From positions 1 to 29,062 of the forward strand of contig JBJMLK010000048.1 in assembly GCA_045805345.1 (NCBI GenBank): 29,062 bases of DNA, given 5' to 3'. The position numbers and the translations under genes are program-made. The notes under the pieces were generated by a model. It saw nothing but the letters and a program-made list of their open reading frames with translations. It did not search any database and had not been told where the DNA came from. Positions 20,943-28,656 of this stretch are shown piece after piece (within the stretch, counting starts at the first letter, position 1; each line of letters begins with the position of its first letter). The stretch comes from AC-37 sp045805345 (GTDB lineage Bacteria > Actinomycetota > Thermoleophilia > Solirubrobacterales > Thermoleophilaceae).

Positions 20943-22355
20943 ATGAGCGGGGCGACGCAGGCAGGCGTGAGCACGGCGAGGGGAGGCAACGCGAGCACGG
21001 CGAGGGGAGCGGCGAGGAGCGGCGCCCCTGCGGCGCCGGTGGTCGAGGGCCTTCCGCCCGGTCCGCGCTGGCCGCGCGCGCTCCAGACCCTCTGGTACGC
21101 GGCGCGCCCCACGTCGATGCTCCGTCGCTGCCGGGCGCGATACGGCCCGGTCTTCACGATCCGCACCTACGGGCTGGGCGACATGGTCTTCCTCGCCGAT
21201 CCCGCCGCGGTCAAGCAGGTGTTCACGGGCGACCGCGACGTGCTCCACGCCGGCGAGGCCAACGCCGCCATGGAGCCCGTGCTCGGGCCGCACTCGCTCC
21301 TCCTGCTCGACGGCGACCGTCACCTTCGTGAGCGCAAGCTGCTGCTCCCTCCATTCCACGGCGAGGCGGTGCGCGCCTACGGCAGCCGGATCGAGGAGAT
21401 CGCCGCGGAGGAGGTCGCGACCTGGCCGGTGGGGAAGCCGTTTGCGATGCGGCCCGCGATGCAGGCGATTACGCTCGAGGTGATCCTCCGGGCCGTGATC
21501 GGCGTCCGCGACCCGGTCCGCCTGGCGCGGCTCCGCGAGCTGCTGCCGCGGCTGCTCGACTTCAGCCTCACCGACATGTGGAGCGTCTGGATCTACCCGG
21601 GCGTGATGAACACGTTCCTCGGCCGTCGCCACAAGGCGATCCGCGTCCAGCCCGAGGTCGACCGCCTGCTGTTCGAGGAGATAGCCGACCATCGCGCCGA
21701 TCCCGATGGCCGCGACGACGTGCTCGCCCTGCTGGTGGCCGCTCGCGACGAGGACGGCGAGCCGCTGAGCGACCGCGCTCTGCGCGACCACGTGGTGACG
21801 CTCCTGCTGGCGGGGCACGAGACGACGACCACGGCGCTGGCGTGGGCGTTCGAGCGGCTGGTCCGCCACCCGGCCGCCCTCGACCGACTCACAGGCGAGG
21901 TGCGGCGCGGCGAAGGCGACGAATACCTGAATGCCGTCATCGACGAGACCCTCCGCGTGCGACCGATCATCTGGGGCGTCTGGCGGCGGCTGACCGCGGC
22001 GACGGAGATCGCGGGCCACAGGCTTCCGGCCGGCACGACGGTCGAGCCGTCGATCTCGCTGCTCCAGGAGTCGGACGCGTTCGACGACGCGCGCGAGTTC
22101 AGACCCGAGCGCTTCGCCGCCGGCGCGGCCCCGCCGCCGCGCTACACGTTCATCCCGTTCGGCGGCGGTCCGCGACGCTGCATCGGAGCGGCCTTCGCGA
22201 CGATGGAGATGCGCTCCGTGCTGGGGACCGTGCTGCGGAGCGTCGAGCTCGCGACCACGACGGCTCGCCCCGAGCAGCCCCGCGTTCATCACGTGACCCT
22301 CGTGCCCTCGCGCGGCGGCCGCGTGGTGGTGGCGCGCCGGCTCGAGTCCCGATGA
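20943..22355 (+). CDS. Cytochrome P450
   Basis: 470-residue bacterial class P450 mono-oxygenase. I-helix LLLAGHETTTTALAW (about 287-301), ExxR in DETLR (335-338), PERF (388-391) and heme loop FIPFGGGPRRCIGAAFA with Cys ligand C413. The pattern resembles CYP110-like unspecific or fatty-acyl/terpenoid hydroxylases, but the family number needs an alignment. The first about 33 residues are Ala/Gly/Ser-rich and low complexity, with a duplicated STARG (17-bp DNA repeat at 20969 and 20993). ATG 20943 has AGGGGAGG about 5 nt upstream. No ferredoxin or reductase gene is adjacent. The stop overlaps the cyclase start (ATGA). Confidence 0.95.
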   Translation: MSGATQAGVSTARGGNASTARGAARSGAPAAPVVEGLPPGPRWPRALQTLWYAARPTSMLRRCRARYGPVFTIRTYGLGDMVFLADPAAVKQVFTGDRDVLHAGEANAAMEPVLGPHSLLLLDGDRHLRERKLLLPPFHGEAVRAYGSRIEEIAAEEVATWPVGKPFAMRPAMQAITLEVILRAVIGVRDPVRLARLRELLPRLLDFSLTDMWSVWIYPGVMNTFLGRRHKAIRVQPEVDRLLFEEIADHRADPDGRDDVLALLVAARDEDGEPLSDRALRDHVVTLLLAGHETTTTALAWAFERLVRHPAALDRLTGEVRRGEGDEYLNAVIDETLRVRPIIWGVWRRLTAATEIAGHRLPAGTTVEPSISLLQESDAFDDAREFRPERFAAGAAPPPRYTFIPFGGGPRRCIGAAFATMEMRSVLGTVLRSVELATTTARPEQPRVHHVTLVPSRGGRVVVARRLESR

Positions 22356-23473
22356 GCGGACGGCGCGCCGAGCTGGAGGCGGCCGGGCTGCTCGACGGCG
22401 TCGCCGGCCAGCGCGAGCGCGACGAGCGCGCGGCGCTCGCAGAGGCGCTGCTGGACGACGGCTTCTCGCTCGAGGAGCTGCACGACGCGGCGCGCGCCGA
22501 CCGCCTGCCGCTCCTGCCGCTCGACCGGGTCCTCAACCCGCCGGACGTCACGCTGACCAGCGTCGAGGTCGCCGGCCGAAGCGAGCTTCCGCTGGAGTTC
22601 CTGACGCGGCTGTGGCGAGCGCTCGGCCTTGCGGAGAGGGCCGACGACGAGGTGGCCTACTCGGAGGCCGACGTCGCCGCCGCGGGGACCCTCGCGCCCT
22701 TCCTCGGCGCGGGGCTCGACGAGGAGCGGCTCGTGCTGATCGCACAGGTGCTCGGGCACGGGATGGCGCGGCTCGCCGAGACGATCCGCGAGGTCGTGGG
22801 CGAGGCGCTGCTCGAGGCGGGCGACAGCGAGCTGACGGCCGGCCTCCGCTACGCCCAGGCCGCCGAGAACCTGGTGCCCGTCCTGGATCCGCTGCTCGGG
22901 TACGTGCTGGGCGTCCACCTCCGCGACCAGGTAAAGACTGACGTGCTGCTCCACGCGGAGCTCGCCACCGGCCGCGTGGAGGGCGCGCGCCCGATCGCCG
23001 TCTGCTTCGCCGACCTCGTCGGCTTCACCAAGCTCGGCGAGCGCGTTCCACCCGACGAGCTGAGCTCCGCCGGGCGACGGCTCACCGCGATGGCCGTGGA
23101 TGCCGCCCGGCCGCCCGTGCGGCTGGTGAAGATGATCGGCGACGCCGCGATGCTCGTGTCGCCGCATCCCGAGCCGCTGCTCGAGGCCGCGCTCCGGCTC
23201 GTGGAGTCCGCCGAGGCCGACCCGGCCGTTACCCCGCTGCGCGTGGGCGTGGCCAGCGGCGAGGCGATCGCGCACTGCGGCGACTGGCTCGGCGCGCCCG
23301 TGAACCTGGCGAGCCGGGTGACCGACGCCGCACGACCCGGCAGCGTGCTGGCCACCAGCGCGGTTCGCGACGCCGCTGTGGGCGCCGGCTTCGCGTGGTC
23401 GTACGCGGGGCGGCGCCGGTTCAAGGGCGTTCGCGACGAGGTGCGGCTCTACCGCGCGCGCCCGGCGGGCTAG
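22352..23473 (+). CDS. Class III adenylate cyclase with N-terminal regulatory domain
   Basis: Makes cAMP from ATP. Residues about 1-200 match the actinobacterial adenylate cyclase regulatory domain, as in mycobacterial Rv2212: LLDDGFSLEELHDA, GLDEERLVLIAQVLGHGMAR and YVLGVHLRDQVKTD. The catalytic domain (about 213-371) has both metal aspartates, D221 in CFADLVGFTKL and D264 in KMIGDAAM. Adenine-selecting K260 and D311, and transition-state N318 and R322 (VNLASRV), are also present, so it should be an active adenylate cyclase. It is soluble, and the Rv2212-type domain senses pH or fatty acids in relatives. ATGA overlap with the P450 shows translational coupling. It converges on cysS. Confidence 0.93.
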   Translation: MSGRRAELEAAGLLDGVAGQRERDERAALAEALLDDGFSLEELHDAARADRLPLLPLDRVLNPPDVTLTSVEVAGRSELPLEFLTRLWRALGLAERADDEVAYSEADVAAAGTLAPFLGAGLDEERLVLIAQVLGHGMARLAETIREVVGEALLEAGDSELTAGLRYAQAAENLVPVLDPLLGYVLGVHLRDQVKTDVLLHAELATGRVEGARPIAVCFADLVGFTKLGERVPPDELSSAGRRLTAMAVDAARPPVRLVKMIGDAAMLVSPHPEPLLEAALRLVESAEADPAVTPLRVGVASGEAIAHCGDWLGAPVNLASRVTDAARPGSVLATSAVRDAAVGAGFAWSYAGRRRFKGVRDEVRLYRARPAG

Positions 23474-23523
23474 CCGCCCGGCGGATCCCCGCCCGGGCCG
23501 GGCTGGCCGCCCGGCGGGCTAGC
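23459..23523. terminator. GC-rich bidirectional terminator candidate with 16-bp direct repeat
   Basis: CGCCCGGCGGGCTAGC occurs at 23459-23474 and 23508-23523 and each copy carries the stop codon of a convergent gene (cyclase TAG, cysS TAG). The 45-bp gap between them has CCCGCCCGGGCCGGGC-type self-complementary sequence able to form strong stems. No T-run is seen, so intrinsic termination is uncertain. Confidence 0.45.
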
Positions 23524-24874
23524 TTCGCACGAGCCGCGGCCCGTCCGGCGTGTCGCGCACCTGCCAGCCACGGGCCGCCAGCTCGTCGCGGCGGGCGTCC
23601 GCGGTCGCGAAGTCGCGCTCGCGGCGCGCGGCCTCGCGCTCCTCGAGCAGCCTCTGCGCGTCGTCGTCGGGCGCGTCCTCCTCGGTCAGCAGCGACTCGA
23701 GACCGAGCACGTGGAGCATCTCCGCCAGCCGGCCGAGCCCAACTGCCTCGCCCGCGTCGATCCGCGTGTTCGCCTCGCCCACCCACTCGAACAGCTCGCG
23801 GAGGGCGCCCGGAGTGTTGAAGTCGTTCGCCAGCTGCTGGAAGAAGCGCTCGACCCGGTCGTCGCCGGGGCCCGGCGCGTCGGGCGTGAGGCGCTCGGCG
23901 AAGTCGCGAATGCGCGCCACGGTCGCGCGGGCCTCCGCGAGCGTCTCCTCCGAGTACGGCGCCGGCTGCCGGTAGTGACGCTGCACGAAGTACATGATCA
24001 GCGCCGCGGGGCCGGCGCTCTCGATCGCCTCGCCGAGCAGCTTGATGTTGCCGAGGGACTTCGACATCTTCCCCTTCTCGCCGAACTGGAGCATCCCGTT
24101 GTGCATCCAGATGCGCGCGAGCGGCCGGCCGCGGCCGGCCTCGGTCTGGGCGATCTCGTTCTCGTGGTGGGGGAAGATCAGGTCGGATCCGCCCCCGTGG
24201 ATCTCGAAGTCGAGGCCGAGGATCGCCTCGGCCATCGCCGAGCACTCGATGTGCCAGCCGGGCCGGCCCTCGCCCCAGGGGGCGGGCCACCACGTGTCCT
24301 CGTCCGGCTTGCGCGCCTTCCACAGCGCGAAGTCCTGCGCCTGCTCCTTCGCGGCGCCGACGTCGTCCTCCCCCTGCTCCATGTCGTCCAGCGCGCGGTT
24401 CGAGAGCTTGCCGTAGTCCGGGTACGCGGCCGTGCGGAAGTACACGTCGCCGCCCGTCGCATAGGCGTGTCCGCGGTCGATCAGCGCCTGGATGAGGTCG
24501 ACGATCCCGCCGATCGTCTCGCTGGCCTTCGGCTCGTGGTCGGGCCGGCCGAGCCCGAGCCGCTCGGTGTCCGACTCGTAGCGCGCTGTCATCTCCCGCG
24601 CCAGCTCCTCGCTGCCGATCCCGCGCTCGCGCGCGGCGTCGTAGATCTTGTCGTTCACGTCGGTGACGTTCGCGACGAAGGTCACGCCGTAGCCCTCGTG
24701 CTCGAGGAACCGCTTCAGCAGCGAGAACACGACGTACGGGCGCGCGTTGCCGACGTGCACCGGACCGTAGACGGTCGGGCCGCACGCGTAGATGCCGACG
24801 CGCGCGTCCTCGCGCGGCACGAGCTCGCGCGACTCCCCGCTGAGCGTGTCCTGGATGCGGATCGGGCGCGGCAT
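23519..24874 (-). CDS. cysS: Cysteinyl-tRNA synthetase
   Basis: Class I synthetase charging tRNA-Cys, 451 residues, complete. Zinc Cys in YACGPTVYGPVHVGNARPYV, where HVGN replaces the HIGH motif. WHIECSAMA and GGGSDLIFPHHENEIAQTEA supply the remaining zinc and cysteine ligands. KMSKSLGN is the activation loop. The C-terminal helical region carries a REWEARGW-like end (DELAARGWQVRDT). The ATG overlaps the ispF stop by one base (TGATG). This matches the conserved ispD-ispF-cysS order. Confidence 0.97.
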   Translation of the reverse strand: MPRPIRIQDTLSGESRELVPREDARVGIYACGPTVYGPVHVGNARPYVVFSLLKRFLEHEGYGVTFVANVTDVNDKIYDAARERGIGSEELAREMTARYESDTERLGLGRPDHEPKASETIGGIVDLIQALIDRGHAYATGGDVYFRTAAYPDYGKLSNRALDDMEQGEDDVGAAKEQAQDFALWKARKPDEDTWWPAPWGEGRPGWHIECSAMAEAILGLDFEIHGGGSDLIFPHHENEIAQTEAGRGRPLARIWMHNGMLQFGEKGKMSKSLGNIKLLGEAIESAGPAALIMYFVQRHYRQPAPYSEETLAEARATVARIRDFAERLTPDAPGPGDDRVERFFQQLANDFNTPGALRELFEWVGEANTRIDAGEAVGLGRLAEMLHVLGLESLLTEEDAPDDDAQRLLEEREAARRERDFATADARRDELAARGWQVRDTPDGPRLVRS

Positions 24875-25365
24875 CAGTCGGGCCAGGCGCGGTCGACGGT
24901 CGCCACGGCCAGCGCCGCGATCCCCTCCCCGCGCCCGATCGCGCCCATGCCCTCGTTGGTCGAGAACTTCACGTTCACCTCGCGCCAGTGGAGGCCCAGC
25001 GCCTCGGCCAGGCTCACGCGCATCTCGTCCCGGTGGCCGCCGAGCCGCGGCGCCTCGCAGATCACTGTCACGTCCACGTGCTCGACGCTCCAGCCGTGCT
25101 CGGTGAGGAACCCGATCACCTCGCCGAGCAGCTCGATGCTGTCGGCGCCGGCGTACTGCTCGTCGGTGTCCGGAAAGTGCTGTCCGATGTCGCCGAGCCC
25201 GGCCGCGCCGAGGAGCGCGTCGATCACCGCGTGGGTGAGGGCGTCGCCGTCGGAGTGGCCGAGCAGACCGCGCTCCGCCTCCTCGATCACCACTCCGCCG
25301 AGGATCAGCGGGCGCCCCTCCACGAGCCGGTGCGAGTCGTAGCCGATTCCGGAGCGCTCGCTCAA
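24874..25365 (-). CDS. ispF: 2-C-methyl-D-erythritol 2,4-cyclodiphosphate synthase
   Basis: Fifth step of the MEP isoprenoid pathway, 163 residues. GIGYDSHRLVEGRPLILGGV gives the D-x-H metal site; LGHSDGDALTHAVIDALLGA, LGDIGQHFPDTD, EAPRLGGHRDEMR and NEGMGAIGRGEGIAALAV complete the signature. The start is TTG at 25365, overlapping the PHP gene's TGA as TTGA; no ATG or GTG is in frame nearby. The family normally begins a few residues before GxGxDxH, which fits. It is co-transcribed with ispD and cysS. Confidence 0.95.
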   Translation of the reverse strand: MSERSGIGYDSHRLVEGRPLILGGVVIEEAERGLLGHSDGDALTHAVIDALLGAAGLGDIGQHFPDTDEQYAGADSIELLGEVIGFLTEHGWSVEHVDVTVICEAPRLGGHRDEMRVSLAEALGLHWREVNVKFSTNEGMGAIGRGEGIAALAVATVDRAWPD

Positions 25366-26189
25366 CCGAGCGGCTCCATCCGCCGCTCGCGGCGCTCGAA
25401 CGTCGCGAGCTCGGTGACCCCGAGGTCCTCCAGGTACTCGAGCGCCGCGTCGTACCGGAACGCCAGGTCGGCGGGCACGTGCGCGTCCGACGACAGCGCC
25501 ACCGGGCGGCCCGCCTCGAGGCACATCGCGAGGAACGCGGGGGCCGGGTAGATCTCGCCGACCGGCTTGCGCAGCCCCGCGGTCGACACCTCGATCGCGA
25601 CGTCCGACTCGGCGATCCCGTCCATCGCGAGATCGTAGAAGCGGCGCAGGTCGCCGTCGGGTCGCGGCGCGTCGCCGCCCCAGACCTTCACGAGGTCCGG
25701 GTGCGCGAGCACGTCGAACATGCCGGTGCGCGCCGCCTCGCCGAGCGTCTCGAAGTAGCGCCGCCAGACCTTGTCGGGGTCGCCGGAGCGCCAGACGTCC
25801 CAGTCGCCGCGCATGTCGAGCGCGCGGTCCTGCAGGAAGTGCACGGACCCGACGACGTAGTCCCAGTCGCGCTCGTCGAGCAGGTTCGCCATGCGGTCCT
25901 CGCGCCCGGCGACGTAGTCGGCCTCGAGCCCGAGCCGCAGGTCCGTGTCGTCGCGGACGAACTCGCAGTACTCGTCGAGGTCGTCGACGGCGTTGGCCAC
26001 CCAGAACGGGTGCTCCCACACCGACAGCGCCTGGCGAAAGCGGTGGACGTGCTCCGACACGCCGAGGTACTCGACCCCGCGCTCGGTCGCGACCTCGCGG
26101 TAGCGCTCGGCGTTGTCCCGGGTGAAGTGCTCGGCGGGCGTGCGGTCGAGGTCGTCGGGCCGCAGGTGCACGTGGAGGTCGGTCAGCAC
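25362..26189 (-). CDS. PHP-domain phosphatase, histidinol-phosphatase (HisJ/HisK) type
   Basis: Metal-dependent phosphoesterase of 275 residues. PHP motifs: LTDLHVHLRPDD, GVSEHVHRF, GLEADY, YVVGSVHFLQD, DVLAHPDLVKVWG, and SSDAHVPADL near the C-terminus. These supply the trinuclear metal ligands, and the FRQALSVWEHPFW segment agrees with histidinol-phosphatases. GTG 26189 overlaps the ispD stop by 7 bp, and the stop overlaps ispF. Why it sits between two MEP-pathway genes is unclear; there are no other his genes in the window, so another phosphate-ester substrate is possible. Confidence 0.88.
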   Translation of the reverse strand: MLTDLHVHLRPDDLDRTPAEHFTRDNAERYREVATERGVEYLGVSEHVHRFRQALSVWEHPFWVANAVDDLDEYCEFVRDDTDLRLGLEADYVAGREDRMANLLDERDWDYVVGSVHFLQDRALDMRGDWDVWRSGDPDKVWRRYFETLGEAARTGMFDVLAHPDLVKVWGGDAPRPDGDLRRFYDLAMDGIAESDVAIEVSTAGLRKPVGEIYPAPAFLAMCLEAGRPVALSSDAHVPADLAFRYDAALEYLEDLGVTELATFERRERRMEPLG

Positions 26190-26809
26190 AGGAGCGTCTC
26201 GGCCAGCGCCAGGTCGATCTGGCTCGTGACCTTGAAGTTCTCGGGCGGCGCCTCGACCACCCGGACGGTGCCGCCGGCGGCCTCCACCAGCGACGCGTCG
26301 TCGGTGGCCGACGCCAGGTCGCCGCGCTCGAGCGCGTCGCGCAGCACCGACGCCACGAACACCTGAGGCGTCTGGATGGCCCACAGCCGCGACCGGTCGA
26401 GCGTCCGCACGACCCGGTCCCCCTCGTCCGTCTCCTTGATCGTGTCGCTCACTCGCGCAGCTGCGACGGCGCCATCGACGCCGTCGCCCACGGCCGCCAC
26501 GCACGCCTCGACCAGACCGCGCGTGACGAACGGGCGCGCCGCGTCGTGCACCACCGCGATCGTCGCCTCGGGGGCTGCCGCGAGCGCCAGCCGGACCGAC
26601 TCCGACCGCGAAGCGCCCCCCGTGACGCGGTCGGGTCCGGTCTCGTGGCCCGGCGGCACGGCCACGACGACTCGGTCGCAGACCGCCGCGAGCACTCCGA
26701 GCGACCACTCGACCAGCGGCCTGCCGGCGCAGACGGCGAACGCCTTGGGGACCTCGCCCCCAAGGCGCTCACCGCGGCCGGCGGCGGGAACGATCCCGAC
26801 GACAGCCAA
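26183..26809 (-). CDS. ispD: 2-C-methyl-D-erythritol 4-phosphate cytidylyltransferase
   Basis: Third step of the MEP pathway (CTP + MEP), 208 residues. VGIVPAAGRGERLGGEVPKA carries the CTP-binding Arg and Lys; VVHDAARPFVTRGL, AAARVSDTIKETD, AIQTPQVF and DDASLVEAAGGTVRVVEAPP follow, with NFKVTSQIDLALAE at the end. The start is TTG at 26809; no ATG or GTG is available between it and the conserved VPAAG. A 35-bp gap separates it from carD. All key residues are present. Confidence 0.95.
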   Translation of the reverse strand: MAVVGIVPAAGRGERLGGEVPKAFAVCAGRPLVEWSLGVLAAVCDRVVVAVPPGHETGPDRVTGGASRSESVRLALAAAPEATIAVVHDAARPFVTRGLVEACVAAVGDGVDGAVAAARVSDTIKETDEGDRVVRTLDRSRLWAIQTPQVFVASVLRDALERGDLASATDDASLVEAAGGTVRVVEAPPENFKVTSQIDLALAETLLC

Positions 26810-26844
26810 TGTTCTCTAGTCGACCCGGGGCCGCCCGAGCGGAG

Positions 26845-27423
26845 CTACCCCGCGGCGGCCGGTGCGCCGTTTCGTTCGGCGTGAGCGTCCGAGATGAGGC
26901 TGTCGAGGTGGTCCTCGGCCTCGTCCTCGCCCATGTCGAGCGCGTACATCAGCTCCGAAGCGAGGATCTTCTTCGCACGCGTGTACATCTGCTTCTCGCC
27001 CGTCGACAGGCCCTTGTCGGACTCGCGGATCGCGAGGTTGCGCACGACCTCGGCGAGCTCGTAGACATCCCCGGTCTTGATCTTGTCGCGGTTGTGCTTG
27101 AAGCGGCGGTTCCAGTTCTTCGGCATGGAACTCACGTCGTCACGCAGGACCGCGAGGACCTTCTGAACGGCTTCGTCGTCGATGACGCGCCGGAGGCCCG
27201 CCCGGCCCGCGTTCTCGCACGGGACCATCACTGTCATGTCGTTGTGAAGGATCTTGATGGTCAGGTACTCGCGCTTCTCGCCGAGGACCTCCTTCATCTC
27301 CTTCTTGAGGATCTTCCCGGCGCCGTGGTGGGGGTAGACGACGTCTTCCCCAATCTCGTAATCCTCGTTGGGGACCTCACGCTCGAACTCCTCGATCGTC
27401 TGCTCCCAGTCTGCTTCGGAAAT
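26845..27423 (-). CDS. carD: CarD-family RNA polymerase-binding regulator, apparent AUU start
   Basis: CarD stabilises the open promoter complex at rRNA and other promoters. The N-terminal RNAP-interacting Tudor-like domain is at about 22-75 (YEIGEDVVYPHHGAGKI, LTIKILHNDMTVMVP). The C-terminal helical DNA-binding domain has the conserved Trp in PKNWNRRFKHN (W104) and TGEKQMYTRAKKILASELMY. No ATG, GTG, TTG or CTG is in frame between the disA stop region and the conserved domain. AGGGGAG lies 6 nt before an in-frame ATT at 27423, giving 192 residues, so AUU is the best start. The only formal alternative begins far inside disA. The gene follows disA by 34 bp. Confidence 0.9.
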   Translation of the reverse strand: MSEADWEQTIEEFEREVPNEDYEIGEDVVYPHHGAGKILKKEMKEVLGEKREYLTIKILHNDMTVMVPCENAGRAGLRRVIDDEAVQKVLAVLRDDVSSMPKNWNRRFKHNRDKIKTGDVYELAEVVRNLAIRESDKGLSTGEKQMYTRAKKILASELMYALDMGEDEAEDHLDSLISDAHAERNGAPAAAG

Positions 27424-27435
27424 GGTCGGCTCCCC

Positions 27436-27458
27436 TCTTGGGTTCTTGGGTCTTGGGT
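27436..27458. repeat. Three tandem TCTTGGGT octamers between disA and carD
   Basis: Copies start at 27436, 27444 and 27451 (ACCCAAGA on the coding strand). They fill the gap from the disA stop to the carD ribosome-binding site and differ from the surrounding composition. Possible roles are a protein-binding or slippage-prone leader. Confidence 0.6.
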
Positions 27459-28567
27459 CAGGTTTGCAGATAGCGGTCCACGAGGTTGATCTCCTGCAGC
27501 CGGCGAAGGCCCTCGCGGATGTCCTTCGCACGCATGTCCCCCACGCCCTCGACGGCTTCAAGCTCGCCGTCGGTGGCCGCGAGGATCTCGTCCAGCCCGC
27601 CGAACTCGCGGACGATCGCCTGGATCACCAGCTTCGGCAACCGGGGCACGCGCCCCAGGATGCGATAGCCGCGCGGCGAGACGGGGTGGTCGAGAGTGTT
27701 GAGCTTGCGGTCGTGGCCGAGCAGCTCCGACAGCCGCCCGAAGTCGAGCAGGTCCTCGTGCGGCAGCCGGGCCAGCTGGTCGAGGACCATGGCGAAGCCG
27801 TCGTCGGTGGGCGCGGCGAGGTAGTCGTGGACGAGCGCGGCCTTGTCGCCGGCGGCGCCGACCATCGTCTCCTCGAGCTGCATCTCGATCAGGCGCCCCT
27901 CGCTGCCGAGCTCGACGATGTAGCGCTCGATCTCGACGGCCATCCGGGTGACGAGCTCGGCCCGCTGGAGGACCGTGAGGACGTCGTGAAGCGTGGCGCC
28001 GCCCTCGAACTCGAGAGCGGTGAGGCGGGTGGATACCTGCTCCAAGCGGGTGCGGTACTTCTCGAGCGTGGCCAGCGCCTGGTTGGCCTTGGCGAGCACG
28101 ACGGGGATCTCCTCGAGGATGTACTTGCCGCCCTCCACGTAGAGCGAGACGACGTCCCGGCGCTGGGAGATCGCGATCACCAGAGCCCCGGTCTGCTTGG
28201 AGACGCGCTCGGCGGTGCGGTGCCGGGTGCCGGTCTCGAGCGACAGGATGGTGGGATCCGGCATCAGCTGGACGTTGGCCCAGCAGATCTTGGTCGAGTT
28301 CTGGGAGAGGATGATCGCGCCGTCCATCTTGGCCAGCTGGTAGAGCAGCGCCGGGGTGTAGTCGACGTCGATCTTGATGCCGCCGGAGTAGAGGAACGAC
28401 AGGTCGTCGTTGTCCCCGATCGCTATCAGGGCCCCGGTCCTCGCGTGGAGGATGTGGTCGATTCCCTCCCTCAGGGCCGACCCCGGCGCCACCATCTCGA
28501 GCGCCTTGACGAGCCGGGGCTCTTGGCGGTGCTCTAGGTCAGCGACCTCATCCCCGGCGTGCTGCAT
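27458..28567 (-). CDS. disA: DNA-integrity scanning diadenylate cyclase DisA
   Basis: Makes c-di-AMP from two ATP and is inhibited by branched DNA. 369 residues. The N-terminal DAC domain (about 10-145) has catalytic MDGAIILS (D82-G83-A84) and ETGTRHRTAERV (R115-H116-R117). A helical spine follows (about 150-300). A C-terminal helix-hairpin-helix DNA-binding domain contains LDEILAATDGELEAVEGVGD. ATG 28567 (MQHAGDEVADLEH) is preferred to ATG 28576 because a TAGAAT -10 box ends 7 nt upstream, as in a leaderless mRNA. It heads the operon with carD, as in other actinobacteria. Confidence 0.97.
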   Translation of the reverse strand: MQHAGDEVADLEHRQEPRLVKALEMVAPGSALREGIDHILHARTGALIAIGDNDDLSFLYSGGIKIDVDYTPALLYQLAKMDGAIILSQNSTKICWANVQLMPDPTILSLETGTRHRTAERVSKQTGALVIAISQRRDVVSLYVEGGKYILEEIPVVLAKANQALATLEKYRTRLEQVSTRLTALEFEGGATLHDVLTVLQRAELVTRMAVEIERYIVELGSEGRLIEMQLEETMVGAAGDKAALVHDYLAAPTDDGFAMVLDQLARLPHEDLLDFGRLSELLGHDRKLNTLDHPVSPRGYRILGRVPRLPKLVIQAIVREFGGLDEILAATDGELEAVEGVGDMRAKDIREGLRRLQEINLVDRYLQT

Positions 28568-28574
28568 TGACCCC

Positions 28575-28580
28575 ATTCTA
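28575..28580 (-). promoter_or_regulatory. -10 box for leaderless disA transcript
   Basis: TAGAAT on the minus strand is followed by exactly 7 nt and then ATG 28567. Upstream GGAAA lies near the -35 position but is not a clear hexamer. This promoter would drive the disA-carD-isp-cysS operon. Confidence 0.6.
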
Positions 28581-28656
28581 CCGGGAAATCCCCGGCTTTC
28601 CGGCGCCTGGGCGCGCGGGGCCCGGCCCCGCCTCCGCTGCCGTCCGGGCCAGGCCG

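Noticed and set aside
20928..22292. 454-codon minus-strand frame in the P450
   Set aside because: It is antisense to a P450 with every hallmark motif.
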